DNA of 33,722 nt from Cellulosilyticum sp. (lineage in GTDB: Bacteria > Bacillota > Clostridia > Lachnospirales > Cellulosilyticaceae), in assembly GCA_017421915.1 (NCBI GenBank), contig JAFOHG010000019.1, positions 1 through 33,722 of the forward strand, in the 5' to 3' direction. The notes under the pieces were generated by a model. It did not search any database and was not told the DNA's origin. It saw nothing but the letters and a program-made list of their open reading frames with translations. The stretch's first letter is position 1; every line of letters starts with the position of its first letter. The position numbers and the translations under genes were made by a program. Shown in pieces: positions 15,147-23,817 of this stretch.

Positions 15147-17210
15147 ATGAAGATATATGAGACTAAGAATATTAGAAACGTTGCTATTTTAGGACATGGT
15201 GGAGCTGGGAAGACGACATTATGTGAAGCAATGTTTTATGAAGCAGGACAGTCTTCAAGACTTGGAAAAGTAGAAAATGGAACGACGGTTAGCGATTTTG
15301 AACCAGAAGAAATAAAAAGAAAATTTTCTATTAGAACCTCTTTAGTACCGATAGAGTGGAAAGACTATAAACTTAATTTATTAGATACGCCCGGTTATTT
15401 TGATTTTGTAGGTGGTATAAAAGAAGCAATGAGTGTAGCAGATAGTGCACTAATAGTCATACGAGGGTCAGCAGGGATAGAAGTAGGAACGGAAAAAGCA
15501 TGGGAGCATGCAACTAAAGCAGATGTGCCTAAAATGTTATATATTACGGAGATGGATGCCCCTTTAATTGAATTTGAGAAGGTATTGGAGAATTGTAAAA
15601 TGAGGTTTGGTATGAGCATCGCTCCTATTCAAGTACCTTGGTATGAAGATGGGCAGATTATAGGGTATGTTCATGTACTAAAAATGATAGGAAGACGTTT
15701 AGAAAAAGGAAAGATGATAGATGCACCTATTCCAGAACATCTTAAAGGAGAGGTAGAAGCTGTTCGTACAATGATTTTAGAAGCAGTAGCTGAAACAGAT
15801 GAAGTACTTATGGAAAAATATTTGGCAGAAGAGGAAATTAGTTTGCAAGAAATTGAAATAGCTTATAAAAAGGGCGTAGTGACTAAACAAATTGTACCTG
15901 TATTATGTGGAAGTTCTTTAAATGGAATGGGAATTCCTATTTTAATGGATACAATGATTGCACTTTTCCCAGCACCGGATGAAGCATTAAATGTATTAGC
16001 AACTAAGGAGGGAAGTGAAGAGCTCTTAGAAGTGAAATGTGATGGGCAGGATGCAACCTCACTATTTATCTTTAAAACGTTAGTTGATCCTTTTATTGGT
16101 AAGCTTTCTATGTTTAAAGTAAGGACGGGAAAAGTAGCTACGGATGATGCTTTAGTACATAGTCAGTCAGGAGAGATAGAACGCTTAGTTCATTTATATG
16201 TTATTTCAGGAAAAGAGCAACAAGAAGTATCTACGTTATATGCAGGAGATATTGGAGCTGTGGCGAAATTAAAAAATCCAAATACTGGAGATACACTTTA
16301 TGAAAAAGGTTTTGATAAGATATATTTACCAATAGAGTTTCCGGTAGGCGTTGTAAAAAAAGCGATTTTTCCAAATGGAAAAGGTGATGAAGAGAAAATG
16401 TCTCAATGTCTATATAAGTTAATGGCAGAGGATCCAACATTTGATATAAGTTATAATAAGGAAACGCATGAAACGATTATATCTGCTATTGGAGAGCAGC
16501 AAATTGATGTGATTATTAGTATGTTAAAAAATAAATTTAAAGTAGAAGTATATCTTCAAGATCCAACGACTCCTTATCGAGAAACTATCAAAGGTAAAGT
16601 TAATGTAAGAGGAAAACATAAGAAACAATCTGGGGGACATGGGCAATATGGAGATGTAGTTATGGAATTTGAGCCATCAGGAGACCTTGAAATGCCATTT
16701 ATATTTGAGGAAAAAATCTTTGGTGGTGCAGTACCAAAACAGTATTTTCCAGCAGTAGAAAAAGGGCTAGAAGAAAGTGTCCAAAGGGGTGTATTAGCAG
16801 GTTATCCGGTAGTAGGAGTAAAGGCGATATTATTAGATGGTTCTTATCATCCAGTAGATTCATCGGAAATGGCATTTAAGATGGCCACAACAATTGCTTT
16901 TAAAGAAGGTATTAGTAAGGCAAAACCTACCCTATTAGAACCTATTGCCCATGTAGAAATTACTGTACCAGAATCTTACACAGGAGATATTATGGGGGAT
17001 ATGAAAAAGCGTCGTGGGCGTATGATTGGTATGGAACTAAGAGGGAGGGAGCAGGTTATTATTGCAGAAATTCCTTTATCTGAACTTTATACGTATGCTA
17101 CAGATGTACGTTCTATAACTCAAGGTAGGGGAGAAGTAAGCTATACATTTGAGCGTTACGAAGAGGCACCAAGTGAGATTCAAACTAAAGTCATTCAGGC
17201 TAGAGCTTAG
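15147..17210 (+). CDS. Elongation factor G-like GTPase (EF-G2 type)
   Basis: The 687-residue protein has the five-domain EF-G layout: a GTPase domain (about 1-280), a beta-barrel domain, then domains III-V. Visible G motifs are the P-loop GHGGAGKTT (16-24), D80-TPG, and a G5-like CGSS. The G2 region reads SDFEPEEIKRKFSI, as in EF-G paralogues rather than canonical RGITI. The G4 motif, normally NKxD, reads TEMD (134-137). Domain IV has KQSGGHGQYGDV. The paralogue's role is not known for certain; canonical translocation is usually done by FusA, so this is a second EF-G-like factor. The ATG at 15147 has AAAGGGG upstream. No other translation gene adjoins it. Confidence 0.9.
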   Translation: MKIYETKNIRNVAILGHGGAGKTTLCEAMFYEAGQSSRLGKVENGTTVSDFEPEEIKRKFSIRTSLVPIEWKDYKLNLLDTPGYFDFVGGIKEAMSVADSALIVIRGSAGIEVGTEKAWEHATKADVPKMLYITEMDAPLIEFEKVLENCKMRFGMSIAPIQVPWYEDGQIIGYVHVLKMIGRRLEKGKMIDAPIPEHLKGEVEAVRTMILEAVAETDEVLMEKYLAEEEISLQEIEIAYKKGVVTKQIVPVLCGSSLNGMGIPILMDTMIALFPAPDEALNVLATKEGSEELLEVKCDGQDATSLFIFKTLVDPFIGKLSMFKVRTGKVATDDALVHSQSGEIERLVHLYVISGKEQQEVSTLYAGDIGAVAKLKNPNTGDTLYEKGFDKIYLPIEFPVGVVKKAIFPNGKGDEEKMSQCLYKLMAEDPTFDISYNKETHETIISAIGEQQIDVIISMLKNKFKVEVYLQDPTTPYRETIKGKVNVRGKHKKQSGGHGQYGDVVMEFEPSGDLEMPFIFEEKIFGGAVPKQYFPAVEKGLEESVQRGVLAGYPVVGVKAILLDGSYHPVDSSEMAFKMATTIAFKEGISKAKPTLLEPIAHVEITVPESYTGDIMGDMKKRRGRMIGMELRGREQVIIAEIPLSELYTYATDVRSITQGRGEVSYTFERYEEAPSEIQTKVIQARA

Positions 17211-17224
17211 AAATAAATAGGGAT

Positions 17225-17280
17225 AGGGCTATTTTTAGTGATGGCTTTTAAAGCAGAAATTAGAAATAGCCTTATTTTTT
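17225..17280 (+). terminator. Probable terminator after the EF-G-like gene
   Basis: AGGGCTATTT pairs with AAATAGCCTT over 9-10 positions around a long loop that has its own small GCTTTTAAAGC stem, then six Ts follow. Confidence 0.65.
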
Positions 17281-17384
17281 ATGCTAAAATGAGGACAAGA
17301 TATATATATAAATTAATGGAATAGTCAATTTGGGTATTTTAGAATATAAGATTAAAAAAGTTAATAGTACAATTGAGGGGATAA

Positions 17385-18164
17385 ATGAAAATGGAATATG
17401 TATTAATTACAGGGGCGACAAGTGGAATTGGATATGCCTTAGCAAAGATTTTTTATGAGGAAGGTGAATCCTTAATTTTAGTAGGACGTAATGAGCAGAA
17501 ATTACAAGATACAAAAGAGATGTTGCTTAGTTTAAAAGAGCAATTACATCAAGAGGTTATTGTCATTTGTCAAGATTTAAATCAAGAAAATGCAGCTCAA
17601 AAGGTTTATGAAGAAGTTAAAGCACACAATTTATCTGTAAAAATCCTAGTTAATAATGCAGGAGCAGGATATGTTGGTCAGTTTGTAGAGGAAGATATAG
17701 AGGAAATAGTACAACAAATGCACTTAAATATGGTGAGTTTAACTGTATTAACTAGGTATTTTGCAGAGGAAATGAAGAAAAAAGGTACAGGGAAAATATT
17801 AAATGTTGCATCAACATGAGCATACCATCCAGGTGTTTATACAGCTGTTTACTATGCAACAAAGGCATATGTTTTGTCTTTGTCTGAAGCATTATATGAA
17901 GAACTAAAGCCACTGGGGATTCATGTAGCTAGCTTATGTCCAGGGGCAACTAGAACGAACTTTGCTCAAGCGGCGGGTAGGGTGGATGCGCCTATTGCTA
18001 TGACAGCTGAAGTAGTTGCTAAGAAAGCTTATAGAGGACTTATAAAAAATAAAAGACTTATTGTACCGGGTATTAAAAATAAATTTTGGATTAAAATGCC
18101 TAAAAAGTTTGCCGTGCCATGCATTAAAAGATATCAAAAAAAGTTGAAAATTAACCATGAATGA
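17385..18164 (+). pseudogene. Short-chain dehydrogenase interrupted by an in-frame TGA
   Basis: Read through, the 260-codon frame is a complete classical SDR oxidoreductase (NAD(P)H-dependent, Rossmann fold). An in-frame TGA at 17817-17819 stops it after 144 residues. Before the stop lie the cofactor loop TGATSGIG (about 7-14), NNAGAGYVG and the catalytic-Ser segment NVAST. After it, in the same frame, follow VYYATKAYV with the catalytic Tyr and Lys, and PGATRTNF. The truncated product lacks the YxxxK pair and cannot be an active SDR. An ATG at 17874 could start a 96-residue downstream fragment but has no clear ribosome-binding site. The rest of the frame is intact, pointing to a recent nonsense mutation or a sequence error. 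The ATG at 17385 follows GAGGGG. Confidence 0.8.
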
Positions 18165-18234
18165 TGTGAAATGATTAGGAAAATTTTGTTTTAATGGTAA
18201 AAAAATAAAAAAACCTTCTTTTTATAGATTCGTA

Positions 18235-18243
18235 TGTTACAAT
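18235..18243 (+). promoter_or_regulatory. Extended -10 promoter for the IolB-like gene
   Basis: TGTTACAAT gives TACAAT at 18238-18243 with a TGn extension. A start of transcription near 18250 would fall after the in-frame ATG at 18246, favouring the ATG at 18285. Confidence 0.5.
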
Positions 18244-18284
18244 AGATGAGACTGAATAAATACATAAGGCTAGCAGGAGGATTT

Positions 18285-19013
18285 ATGAGACCGTTTTATA
18301 GAAAGGATTTATTTAGGAATGAAATTGTAACAAGTAATCCAATAGAATATCAAACAAAGATTAATTCGGATGAACTGCAATTCGAAACATTAAAAATGGA
18401 AAAAGGGCAAAGTATTAGTTTAAACTCAGAACACTATGAAATTGGAGTTGTTATATTACAAGGAACAGCCAATATACAAGCAGGTGATTTTAGAGCAGAA
18501 CAAGTTGGAAAAAGAAAAGATGTTTTTTCAGGAAAGCCAACAATGGTATATATTCCTTGTGAAACACAGTTTTCTATAAAAGCTGTAGGTTATGGTATTT
18601 TAGAGATTGCTTTATGTAAAGGAAGGGCAACTCAAAAGGGAAAACCTTATATTATACAGCCAGAGCAAGTTGTAGAGAAAGTGCAAGGTGTATTGAATTG
18701 GAAAAGAAAAGTCCATGAAATTATTGTAGGAGAAAACCAGTTGATAAGTAGCCGTTTAATTATCGGAGAAACTTATGGTTGTCCTGGGACATGGTCAGTG
18801 TATCCTTATACAGAAGAGAATGGAAAAACTATTTTTCACTTTAAAATAGATTCTAATCCTGGGAAAAGACTTCAGGTCATGAGAAGTATTGATAAACCAC
18901 AAGCATACTACATACAAGAAGATACAACACTTCTAGTACAAGAGTCTTATATACCTGTACCAGAAGTTGAAAAGAGTAATATATATTATTTATGGTTTAA
19001 GTTAGATAAATAA
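18285..19013 (+). CDS. IolB/KduI-fold protein lacking the expected metal ligands
   Basis: The 242-residue protein follows 5-deoxyglucuronate isomerase (IolB) along its length as a double cupin. The segment VGKRKDVFSGKPTMVYIP (74-91), then NWKRKVHEIIV (138-148), then TWSVYP (169-174), then the SYIPV...NIYYLWF end (221-238) all line up with IolB landmarks. IolB isomerises 5-deoxyglucuronate in myo-inositol breakdown using a metal bound by His and Glu. Here the expected PPHxHD stretch is YPYTEEN, and the GYHPV His is Ile (SYIPV). The usual ligands are therefore gone and the activity is doubtful. No other iol gene is nearby. The start at 18285 has AGGAGG; the ATG at 18246 does not. A sensor or altered enzyme is possible. 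Confidence 0.75.
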   Translation: MRPFYRKDLFRNEIVTSNPIEYQTKINSDELQFETLKMEKGQSISLNSEHYEIGVVILQGTANIQAGDFRAEQVGKRKDVFSGKPTMVYIPCETQFSIKAVGYGILEIALCKGRATQKGKPYIIQPEQVVEKVQGVLNWKRKVHEIIVGENQLISSRLIIGETYGCPGTWSVYPYTEENGKTIFHFKIDSNPGKRLQVMRSIDKPQAYYIQEDTTLLVQESYIPVPEVEKSNIYYLWFKLDK

Positions 19014-19098
19014 TTTCAGATAGAAATGCTAATAAAATAATGATTAGACATAGAATAGTAGATAATGCTAATGATGGAATATACAGTAACAGTTAGGG

Positions 19099-19350
19099 AT
19101 GCTCCTTATACTTTCATTATTAGTTAATATGCTGCAGTTTTCTTATATAATATATGAAAGAAAAAATGACTACCAACGAGTGATTACAACACAGCCAGCA
19201 GTAGGGAAGGTGGCACAACCTAGTACAAATGAGTTTGTAAGTTATTATGAAGAAAAGTTATGCAAGTTACTAGATCACAATGGATTAAATGTAGAAAGAG
19301 TAGAAGGAACAGATGGTATTAAATTAATACCACAAAAGAATACTAAATAA
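19099..19350 (+). CDS. Small membrane-anchored protein of unknown function
   Basis: The 83-residue protein begins with a hydrophobic helix (about residues 1-18: LLILSLLVNMLQFSYII) followed by a basic RKN turn. This fits a single N-terminal membrane anchor with the rest cytosolic or outside. The remaining part is polar, with an EFVSYYEEKLCKLLDHNGL helix and a short strand GIKLIP at the end. I recognise no family. The ATG at 19099 has only a weak GGG upstream, and a later ATG at 19130 would remove most of the anchor. It lies 85 bases after the IolB-like gene and just before the leuS promoter. The start is uncertain. Confidence 0.5.
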   Translation: MLLILSLLVNMLQFSYIIYERKNDYQRVITTQPAVGKVAQPSTNEFVSYYEEKLCKLLDHNGLNVERVEGTDGIKLIPQKNTK

Positions 19351-19375
19351 AAGTGTTAAGAAAGGGAAAATACCG

Positions 19376-19404
19376 TTGATTTTAAAGGATATGTGTGTTA
19401 AAAT
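19376..19404 (+). promoter_or_regulatory. Sigma-A promoter of the leuS T-box transcript
   Basis: TTGATT (19376-19381), a 17-base spacer and TAAAAT (19399-19404) with a TGT extension just upstream. It lies about 20 bases before the T-box leader. Confidence 0.75.
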
Positions 19405-19424
19405 GCCCTTAATGTGATATTTAA

Positions 19425-19690
19425 AAAGACAATGATGCGAAATAGTAATGAAATGAAACTTTTAAGAGAGCTATTGGTTGGTGAGAAATAGTAAGTAGCA
19501 TTTGATGAACTCGTCGCTAAGTTCCAAGCTGAAATGATAGTAGGTTATGGCGGGACTTCCCGTTATAGAAGGATTGAGTGGTAAAAGTAAGATAGTGTTT
19601 GTTGTATTTTACTTTTGCAATAAAGAGTGGTAACGCGGAATAATAACCTTTCGTCTCTTATAATGTAGAAGAGACGAAAGGTTTTTTTAT
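19425..19690 (+). promoter_or_regulatory. Leucine T-box riboswitch controlling leuS
   Basis: The leader has the conserved T-box stretch GAGTGGTAACGCGG (19625-19638). Its TGGT (19628-19631) would pair with the ACCA end of uncharged tRNA. A stem I region precedes it, with a candidate specifier CTC (Leu) at 19510-19512 inside GAACTCG. A terminator stem with arms AACCTTTCGTCTCTT and AAGAGACGAAAGGTT (19645-19682) and a T-run follows. Uncharged tRNA-Leu would favour the antiterminator and raise leuS expression. The TGGT implies discriminator A, as in tRNA-Leu. Specifier placement was made by eye, without folding. Confidence 0.9.
19645..19688 (+). terminator. Terminator of the leuS T-box
   Basis: A 14-15-bp stem at 19646-19660 / 19668-19682 followed by seven Ts. 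Its 5' arm overlaps the antiterminator partner of the T-box sequence. Confidence 0.9.
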
Positions 19691-19851
19691 TTTGAGTCTA
19701 CTATAAAAATAACATTGTCTTAATTTAAGTAAAATTAAAATAAGATTTAGGTTAATTCATTCTTAAAGCGTTTTAGAACAAGATTCTAGAAATAAAGATT
19801 TAGAATGAAATACTTAAGATGAAGCTTTTAAATGAAGAAGGAGGAATTATT

Positions 19852-22248
19852 GTGCAATATAATCACAAAGAAATTGAACAAAAGTGGAGAAAACACTGGG
19901 AAGAAAACCCTATTAATGTAGAAACTCCAGATAAAAAACCATATTACTGTCTTGATATGTTCCCATATCCATCAGGAAATGGTCTACATGTAGGTCACTG
20001 GAGAGGTTACGTATTATCTGACGTATGGAGCCGTTATAAAGTACTTCAAGGACATTATGTTCTTCACCCAATGGGATGGGATGCTTTTGGTCTTCCAGCA
20101 GAAAACTATGCAATTCAAAAGAAAGTACATCCAGCTACAGCTACAGCAGAAAACGTAGCAAACTTCAAACGTCAATTACACGATATTAGTGCAATCTATG
20201 ACTGGGATAAAGAAGTAAACACAACAGACCCAGAGTTCTATAAATGGACACAATGGATTTTCCTTAAAATGTTTGAAAACGGACTTGCTTACGAAAAAGA
20301 AATGCCAATTAACTGGTGTCCATCTTGTAAAACAGGTCTTGCAAACGAAGAAGTTAAAGAAGGTTGCTGTGAGCGTTGTGGTAGCACAGTTACTAAGAAA
20401 AATCTTCGTCAATGGATGCTTAAAATTACAAAATATGCAGAAAGACTTCTTAATGACTTAGAAGGTCTTGAGTGGCCAGAAAAAGTTAAAAAAATGCAAG
20501 CTGACTGGATTGGTAAAAGCTATGGTGCGGAAATCGACTTCGAAATCGAAGGTACAGATGAAAAAATCAAAGTCTTTACAACAAGACCAGATACACTTTA
20601 TGGTGCAAGCTTCATGGTTATGGCACCAGAACACAAATCTGTACTTAGCCTTGTAACAGATGAGCAAAAAGAAGTAGTTGAAAAATACGTATTTGATGCT
20701 TCTACTAAATCATCAGTAGATCGTATGGCTGATAAAGAAAAAACAGGTGTATTCTTAGGTAGATATGCAATCAATCCTCTTAACGGTGCAAAAATCCCAG
20801 TATGGATTTCTGATTATGTGCTTGCTGATTATGGTACAGGTGCAATCATGTGTGTACCAGCTCATGATGATAGAGACTTTGCATTTGCTAAGAAATTTGA
20901 CTTACCAATTATCCAAGTTATCTCTAAAGATGGTAAGGAAGCTGAACTTACAGAAGCTTACACAGAACCAGGTGTAATGATTAACTCTGGTGATTTCAAC
21001 GGTATGCCATCAGAAGAAGCTAAAAAAGCAATTCCTGAGTTCCTTGAAACTAAAAATATTGGTAAGAAAACAACAAACTACAAACTTCGTGACTGGGTAT
21101 TCTCTCGTCAAAGATACTGGGGAGAACCAATTCCAGTAGTTCACTGTGATAAATGTGGTATTGTAGGTGTGAAAGAAGAAGACCTTCCAGTACGTCTTCC
21201 AGATGTAGAAAGCTATGAACCAACAGGTACAGGTGAATCTCCACTTGCTGCTATTGAAGAGTGGGTAAATACATCATGTCCATGTTGTGGTGGTCCTGCT
21301 AAACGTGAAACAAACACAATGCCACAATGGGCTGGTTCATCTTGGTACTTCTTAAGATATCCAAACCCACACAATGATAAAGAATTAATCAGCAAAGAAG
21401 ATATGAAAAAATGGTTACCAGTCGATATGTACGTTGGTGGTATTGAGCATGCTGTACTTCACCTTCTTTACGCTCGTTTCTATACTAAATTCTTATATGA
21501 TATTGGTGTAGTAGACTTTGAAGAACCATTCAAACGTCTCTTCAACCAAGGTATGGTTACAAAAGCTGGAGCTAAAATGAGTAAATCTAAAGGAAATGTT
21601 GTTTCTCCAGATGAACTTGTTGAGAACTATGGTTGTGACTCACTTCGTATGTACGAATTATTCATTGGACCACCAGAATTAGATTCTGAATGGGATGATA
21701 GAGGTATTGAAGGGGTATACCGTTTCTTAAATAAAGTATGGAAATTAGTTGATGAAAACAAAGAAGTTCCAGAAACAAGAGACATGGAAAGAATACGTCA
21801 TCAATTAATCCGCGATATTACAGTACGTATGGAAGGCTTCAACTTAAATACAGTAGTAAGTGGATTTATGGAATATACAAATAAATTACTTGACCTTCAA
21901 AAGAAAGAAGGCGGTCTTGCAAACGAAACACTTCGTAGCATGACGATTCTTTTAGCACCATTCGTTCCTCACATTGCTGAAGAGCTTTGGGCTAAACTTG
22001 GTGGTGAAGGTAGCGTATTTGCTAATACATGGCCAACATATGATGAAGCTAAAATGAAAGAAGACGAAGTAGAAGTTGCTGTACAAATTACAGGTAAAAT
22101 TGCTGCTCGTATGATGATTTCTCCAGATGCAACTCAAGAAGAAGCTATTGCTAAAGCAAAAGAATTAGTTGCAGCTAAATTAGAAGGAAAAACAATTGTT
22201 AAAGAGATTTATGTTAAAGGTCGTATCGTAAACCTTGTAGCAAAATAA
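19852..22248 (+). CDS. leuS: Leucyl-tRNA synthetase
   Basis: This class I synthetase charges tRNA-Leu (798 aa, normal for bacterial LeuRS). The HIGH motif is HVGH at 46-49 in FPYPSGNGLHVGHWRG, and KMSKS is at 575-579. The CP1 editing domain lies between. Two Cys4 zinc-type clusters are visible: CPSCKTG with CCERCGS near residue 155-185, and CDKCG with CPCCGG in the catalytic insertion. I chose GTG at 19852 because AAGGAGG sits 7-8 bases upstream. The longer in-frame ATG at 19819 would include that ribosome-binding site in the coding region. Expression is controlled by the leucine T-box. A perfect terminator follows. Confidence 0.97.
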   Translation: MQYNHKEIEQKWRKHWEENPINVETPDKKPYYCLDMFPYPSGNGLHVGHWRGYVLSDVWSRYKVLQGHYVLHPMGWDAFGLPAENYAIQKKVHPATATAENVANFKRQLHDISAIYDWDKEVNTTDPEFYKWTQWIFLKMFENGLAYEKEMPINWCPSCKTGLANEEVKEGCCERCGSTVTKKNLRQWMLKITKYAERLLNDLEGLEWPEKVKKMQADWIGKSYGAEIDFEIEGTDEKIKVFTTRPDTLYGASFMVMAPEHKSVLSLVTDEQKEVVEKYVFDASTKSSVDRMADKEKTGVFLGRYAINPLNGAKIPVWISDYVLADYGTGAIMCVPAHDDRDFAFAKKFDLPIIQVISKDGKEAELTEAYTEPGVMINSGDFNGMPSEEAKKAIPEFLETKNIGKKTTNYKLRDWVFSRQRYWGEPIPVVHCDKCGIVGVKEEDLPVRLPDVESYEPTGTGESPLAAIEEWVNTSCPCCGGPAKRETNTMPQWAGSSWYFLRYPNPHNDKELISKEDMKKWLPVDMYVGGIEHAVLHLLYARFYTKFLYDIGVVDFEEPFKRLFNQGMVTKAGAKMSKSKGNVVSPDELVENYGCDSLRMYELFIGPPELDSEWDDRGIEGVYRFLNKVWKLVDENKEVPETRDMERIRHQLIRDITVRMEGFNLNTVVSGFMEYTNKLLDLQKKEGGLANETLRSMTILLAPFVPHIAEELWAKLGGEGSVFANTWPTYDEAKMKEDEVEVAVQITGKIAARMMISPDATQEEAIAKAKELVAAKLEGKTIVKEIYVKGRIVNLVAK

Positions 22249-22258
22249 AATAGAACTT

Positions 22259-22308
22259 AAAAAATCCCATTCAAATAAGTGGTTTTTACTTATTTGAATG
22301 GGATTTTA
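22259..22308. terminator. Terminator after leuS with a perfect 20-bp stem
   Basis: AAAATCCCATTCAAATAAGT and ACTTATTTGAATGGGATTTT are exact complements separated by about 7 bases. T- and A-runs flank it. Confidence 0.92.
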
Positions 22309-22494
22309 AATAGTTAGAAAATGAATATGGTATGAAAACTAAGGTTAATTAAAGTTAATTTAAGGTAATTTAAGGTATGAGAAGATTATATGAGGGTGGA
22401 TTTAATTTTGAAGATAAGAACTAAAATGGTGCTGACTTGAAAAAAGGTGGGATTCGTACTATCATAGATATAAGAAATATAAAGGTAGGTAAAA

Positions 22495-22701
22495 ATGATG
22501 CCAAGGCAATATCAATCCCATGAGCGTTTAGAACAGAGTACATATACATCTTCAAAAAATACAACTTCTAATAAAAAGAAAGTGAAAAAGGAAAAAGTCC
22601 TTTCGTTAGGATTTATATTTACAAGTTTGATTATAGCACTTATAGCATTTTTTGTATTTTTAAGCATAGGTGTTATAATAGGGCCAAATTTTCCACTATA
22701 A
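22495..22701 (+). CDS. Small single-pass membrane protein, unknown
   Basis: The 68-residue protein has a polar N-terminal half (Ser/Thr/Gln-rich, then KKKVKKEK at 27-34) and one membrane helix at about 36-62. The final PNFPL tail is short. The positive block before the helix suggests the N-terminus stays in the cytosol. Two adjacent ATG codons (22495, 22498) are both possible starts after AAAGGTAGG. I recognise no family. Upstream (22341-22377) lies a short run of degenerate 10-11-bp repeats of the type AAGGTTAATT. A strong bidirectional terminator follows. Confidence 0.55.
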   Translation: MMPRQYQSHERLEQSTYTSSKNTTSNKKKVKKEKVLSLGFIFTSLIIALIAFFVFLSIGVIIGPNFPL

Positions 22702-22762
22702 TTAGATAAGGAAGCTTGATTTCAAGCTATAGAGTAAATAGATAAAATAATAAATAAACGAT

Positions 22763-22817
22763 GAAATAATGCTAATAAGGGAGGCTATATAAAAGCCTCC
22801 CTTATTAGCATTATTTC
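22763..22817. terminator. Bidirectional terminator overlapping the end of the 22811 gene
   Basis: Arms of about 24 bp (GAAATAATGCTAATAAGGGA onward) pair perfectly around a 7-base AT loop. The right arm contains the stop codon of the minus-strand gene at 22811-22813. It separates two convergent units. Confidence 0.9.
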
Positions 22818-23080
22818 ATTTTACCAAGCATATTAAAGAACATTTCAAATTGCTTACGTTGTTGTTTAGGTAATGTTTCTTTAAAGTAATTGATTAAAGA
22901 GCGTTGCATTTCGGGAGTACATTGGATGTTTTGAGCATTTAATTCATTATTGACTTGGATAAGACCTTGTAAAGTATCATAGGCATTTTTTTTCTTTAAA
23001 CTTGCATCTATCATGTGTTGAAGGTGAATGACGAGACGAGGGTCAAGATGAGAAAAAGCAGGATCGTCATAGAGTTTCAT
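22811..23080 (-). CDS. Small uncharacterised protein with C-terminal helix-Pro-helix motif
   Basis: The 89-residue protein is mostly helical and has no signal peptide or membrane segment. I recognise no named family. Residues 62-85 read as a hydrophobic helix, then LPKQQ, then a second helix ending FFNML. The same pattern is seen in the two nearby proteins at 23117 and 23818. The ATG at 23080 has AAAGGAGG. It is the second gene of a minus-strand pair, 36 bases after the stop of the 23117 gene. Its stop lies within a bidirectional terminator. A role as a small helical adaptor is a guess. Confidence 0.6.
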   Translation of the reverse strand: MKLYDDPAFSHLDPRLVIHLQHMIDASLKKKNAYDTLQGLIQVNNELNAQNIQCTPEMQRSLINYFKETLPKQQRKQFEMFFNMLGKMK

Positions 23081-23116
23081 GGTATAGGCCTCCTTTATTA
23101 ATAGAATAAATTAATA

Positions 23117-23695
23117 TTATGAATGATTCCCAGAGTTACCTCCTGAATTAAACATAGAAGCAATGACTTTTAGAAGTTGAGCTTGGTTAGGGTCTAACAT
23201 GGAAGATAGACCATTAATAATTTGTTCAGGAGAAGGACCAGCAGACTTAGGAGGTGTATTTGGGGGAGGTGTTGATTTAGGGGTAGAAGGTGCAGTTTTT
23301 TCATCAGGAAATGGAGCATCTTCTAGAGTACCAGAATCTAAAGGATGTAGATGATATTCAGGTGTGTTTTGACTAGGCCTAGATGTAGATGGCTCTGGTT
23401 TGGCAAGTAAATCTTTGGCTTCTGCAAGTTTTAAAATGACATCTACAAAGTAAGCTTTATCATCCCCTAAATTAGCTTTGACATCGTTTAAAAAAGATTT
23501 TTCCCAGCCGCTTTCTTGGGAGCGACTCATAGAACGAACAGAAGCTTCATTAGAAAATAGATTAATAGTATATACCAATTCCATTAGCTTAATAAAAACA
23601 GCCATAGGCTTTTGGCGGTCTATATTTAAATAAGGTAAAAGTGACTTTGACACAACTAGAATATCGTTATTAATAGCTCGGTCAAGGTTAGTCAT
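23117..23695 (-). CDS. Uncharacterised two-domain protein with Pro-rich linker
   Basis: I recognise no named family. The 192-residue protein has an N-terminal helical domain (about 1-97), a Ser/Thr/Pro-rich linker (about 99-155) and a C-terminal helical segment. The N-terminal domain contains SKSLLPYLNIDRQKPMAVF (17-34). The C-terminus contains INGLSSMLDPNQAQLLKVI (160-178). Both look like the helix-Pro-helix motif found in the neighbours at 22811 and 23818. There is no signal peptide. The ATG at 23695 follows CGGAGG. It heads a two-gene minus-strand unit, divergent from 23818. Linker plus repeated helical motif suggests a protein-binding or scaffold role, but this is inference. Confidence 0.62.
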   Translation of the reverse strand: MTNLDRAINNDILVVSKSLLPYLNIDRQKPMAVFIKLMELVYTINLFSNEASVRSMSRSQESGWEKSFLNDVKANLGDDKAYFVDVILKLAEAKDLLAKPEPSTSRPSQNTPEYHLHPLDSGTLEDAPFPDEKTAPSTPKSTPPPNTPPKSAGPSPEQIINGLSSMLDPNQAQLLKVIASMFNSGGNSGNHS

Positions 23696-23817
23696 AATAT
23701 ACCTCCGTTTATTATATCTTATATAAATGTATGTTGTGGATAAGTTTTGCTAGAACTAAAAAAGTTATTTTTATGAAGTCTTCTGAATAGGATACTACAA
23801 GGAGAATAGTAAAGTGA

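Noticed and set aside
17817..17819. TGA as a selenocysteine codon
   Set aside because: I see no convincing bacterial SECIS hairpin just after it, the position is not a known Sec or Cys site in SDRs, and no Sec machinery is in the window.
17874..18164. Second half of the SDR as an independent gene
   Set aside because: It is in frame with the first half, begins within the fold and lacks a good ribosome-binding site.
22341..22377. Degenerate 10-11-bp repeats of the AAGGTTAATT type
   Set aside because: They are short, imperfect and in very AT-rich DNA; not strong enough to call a repeat element.
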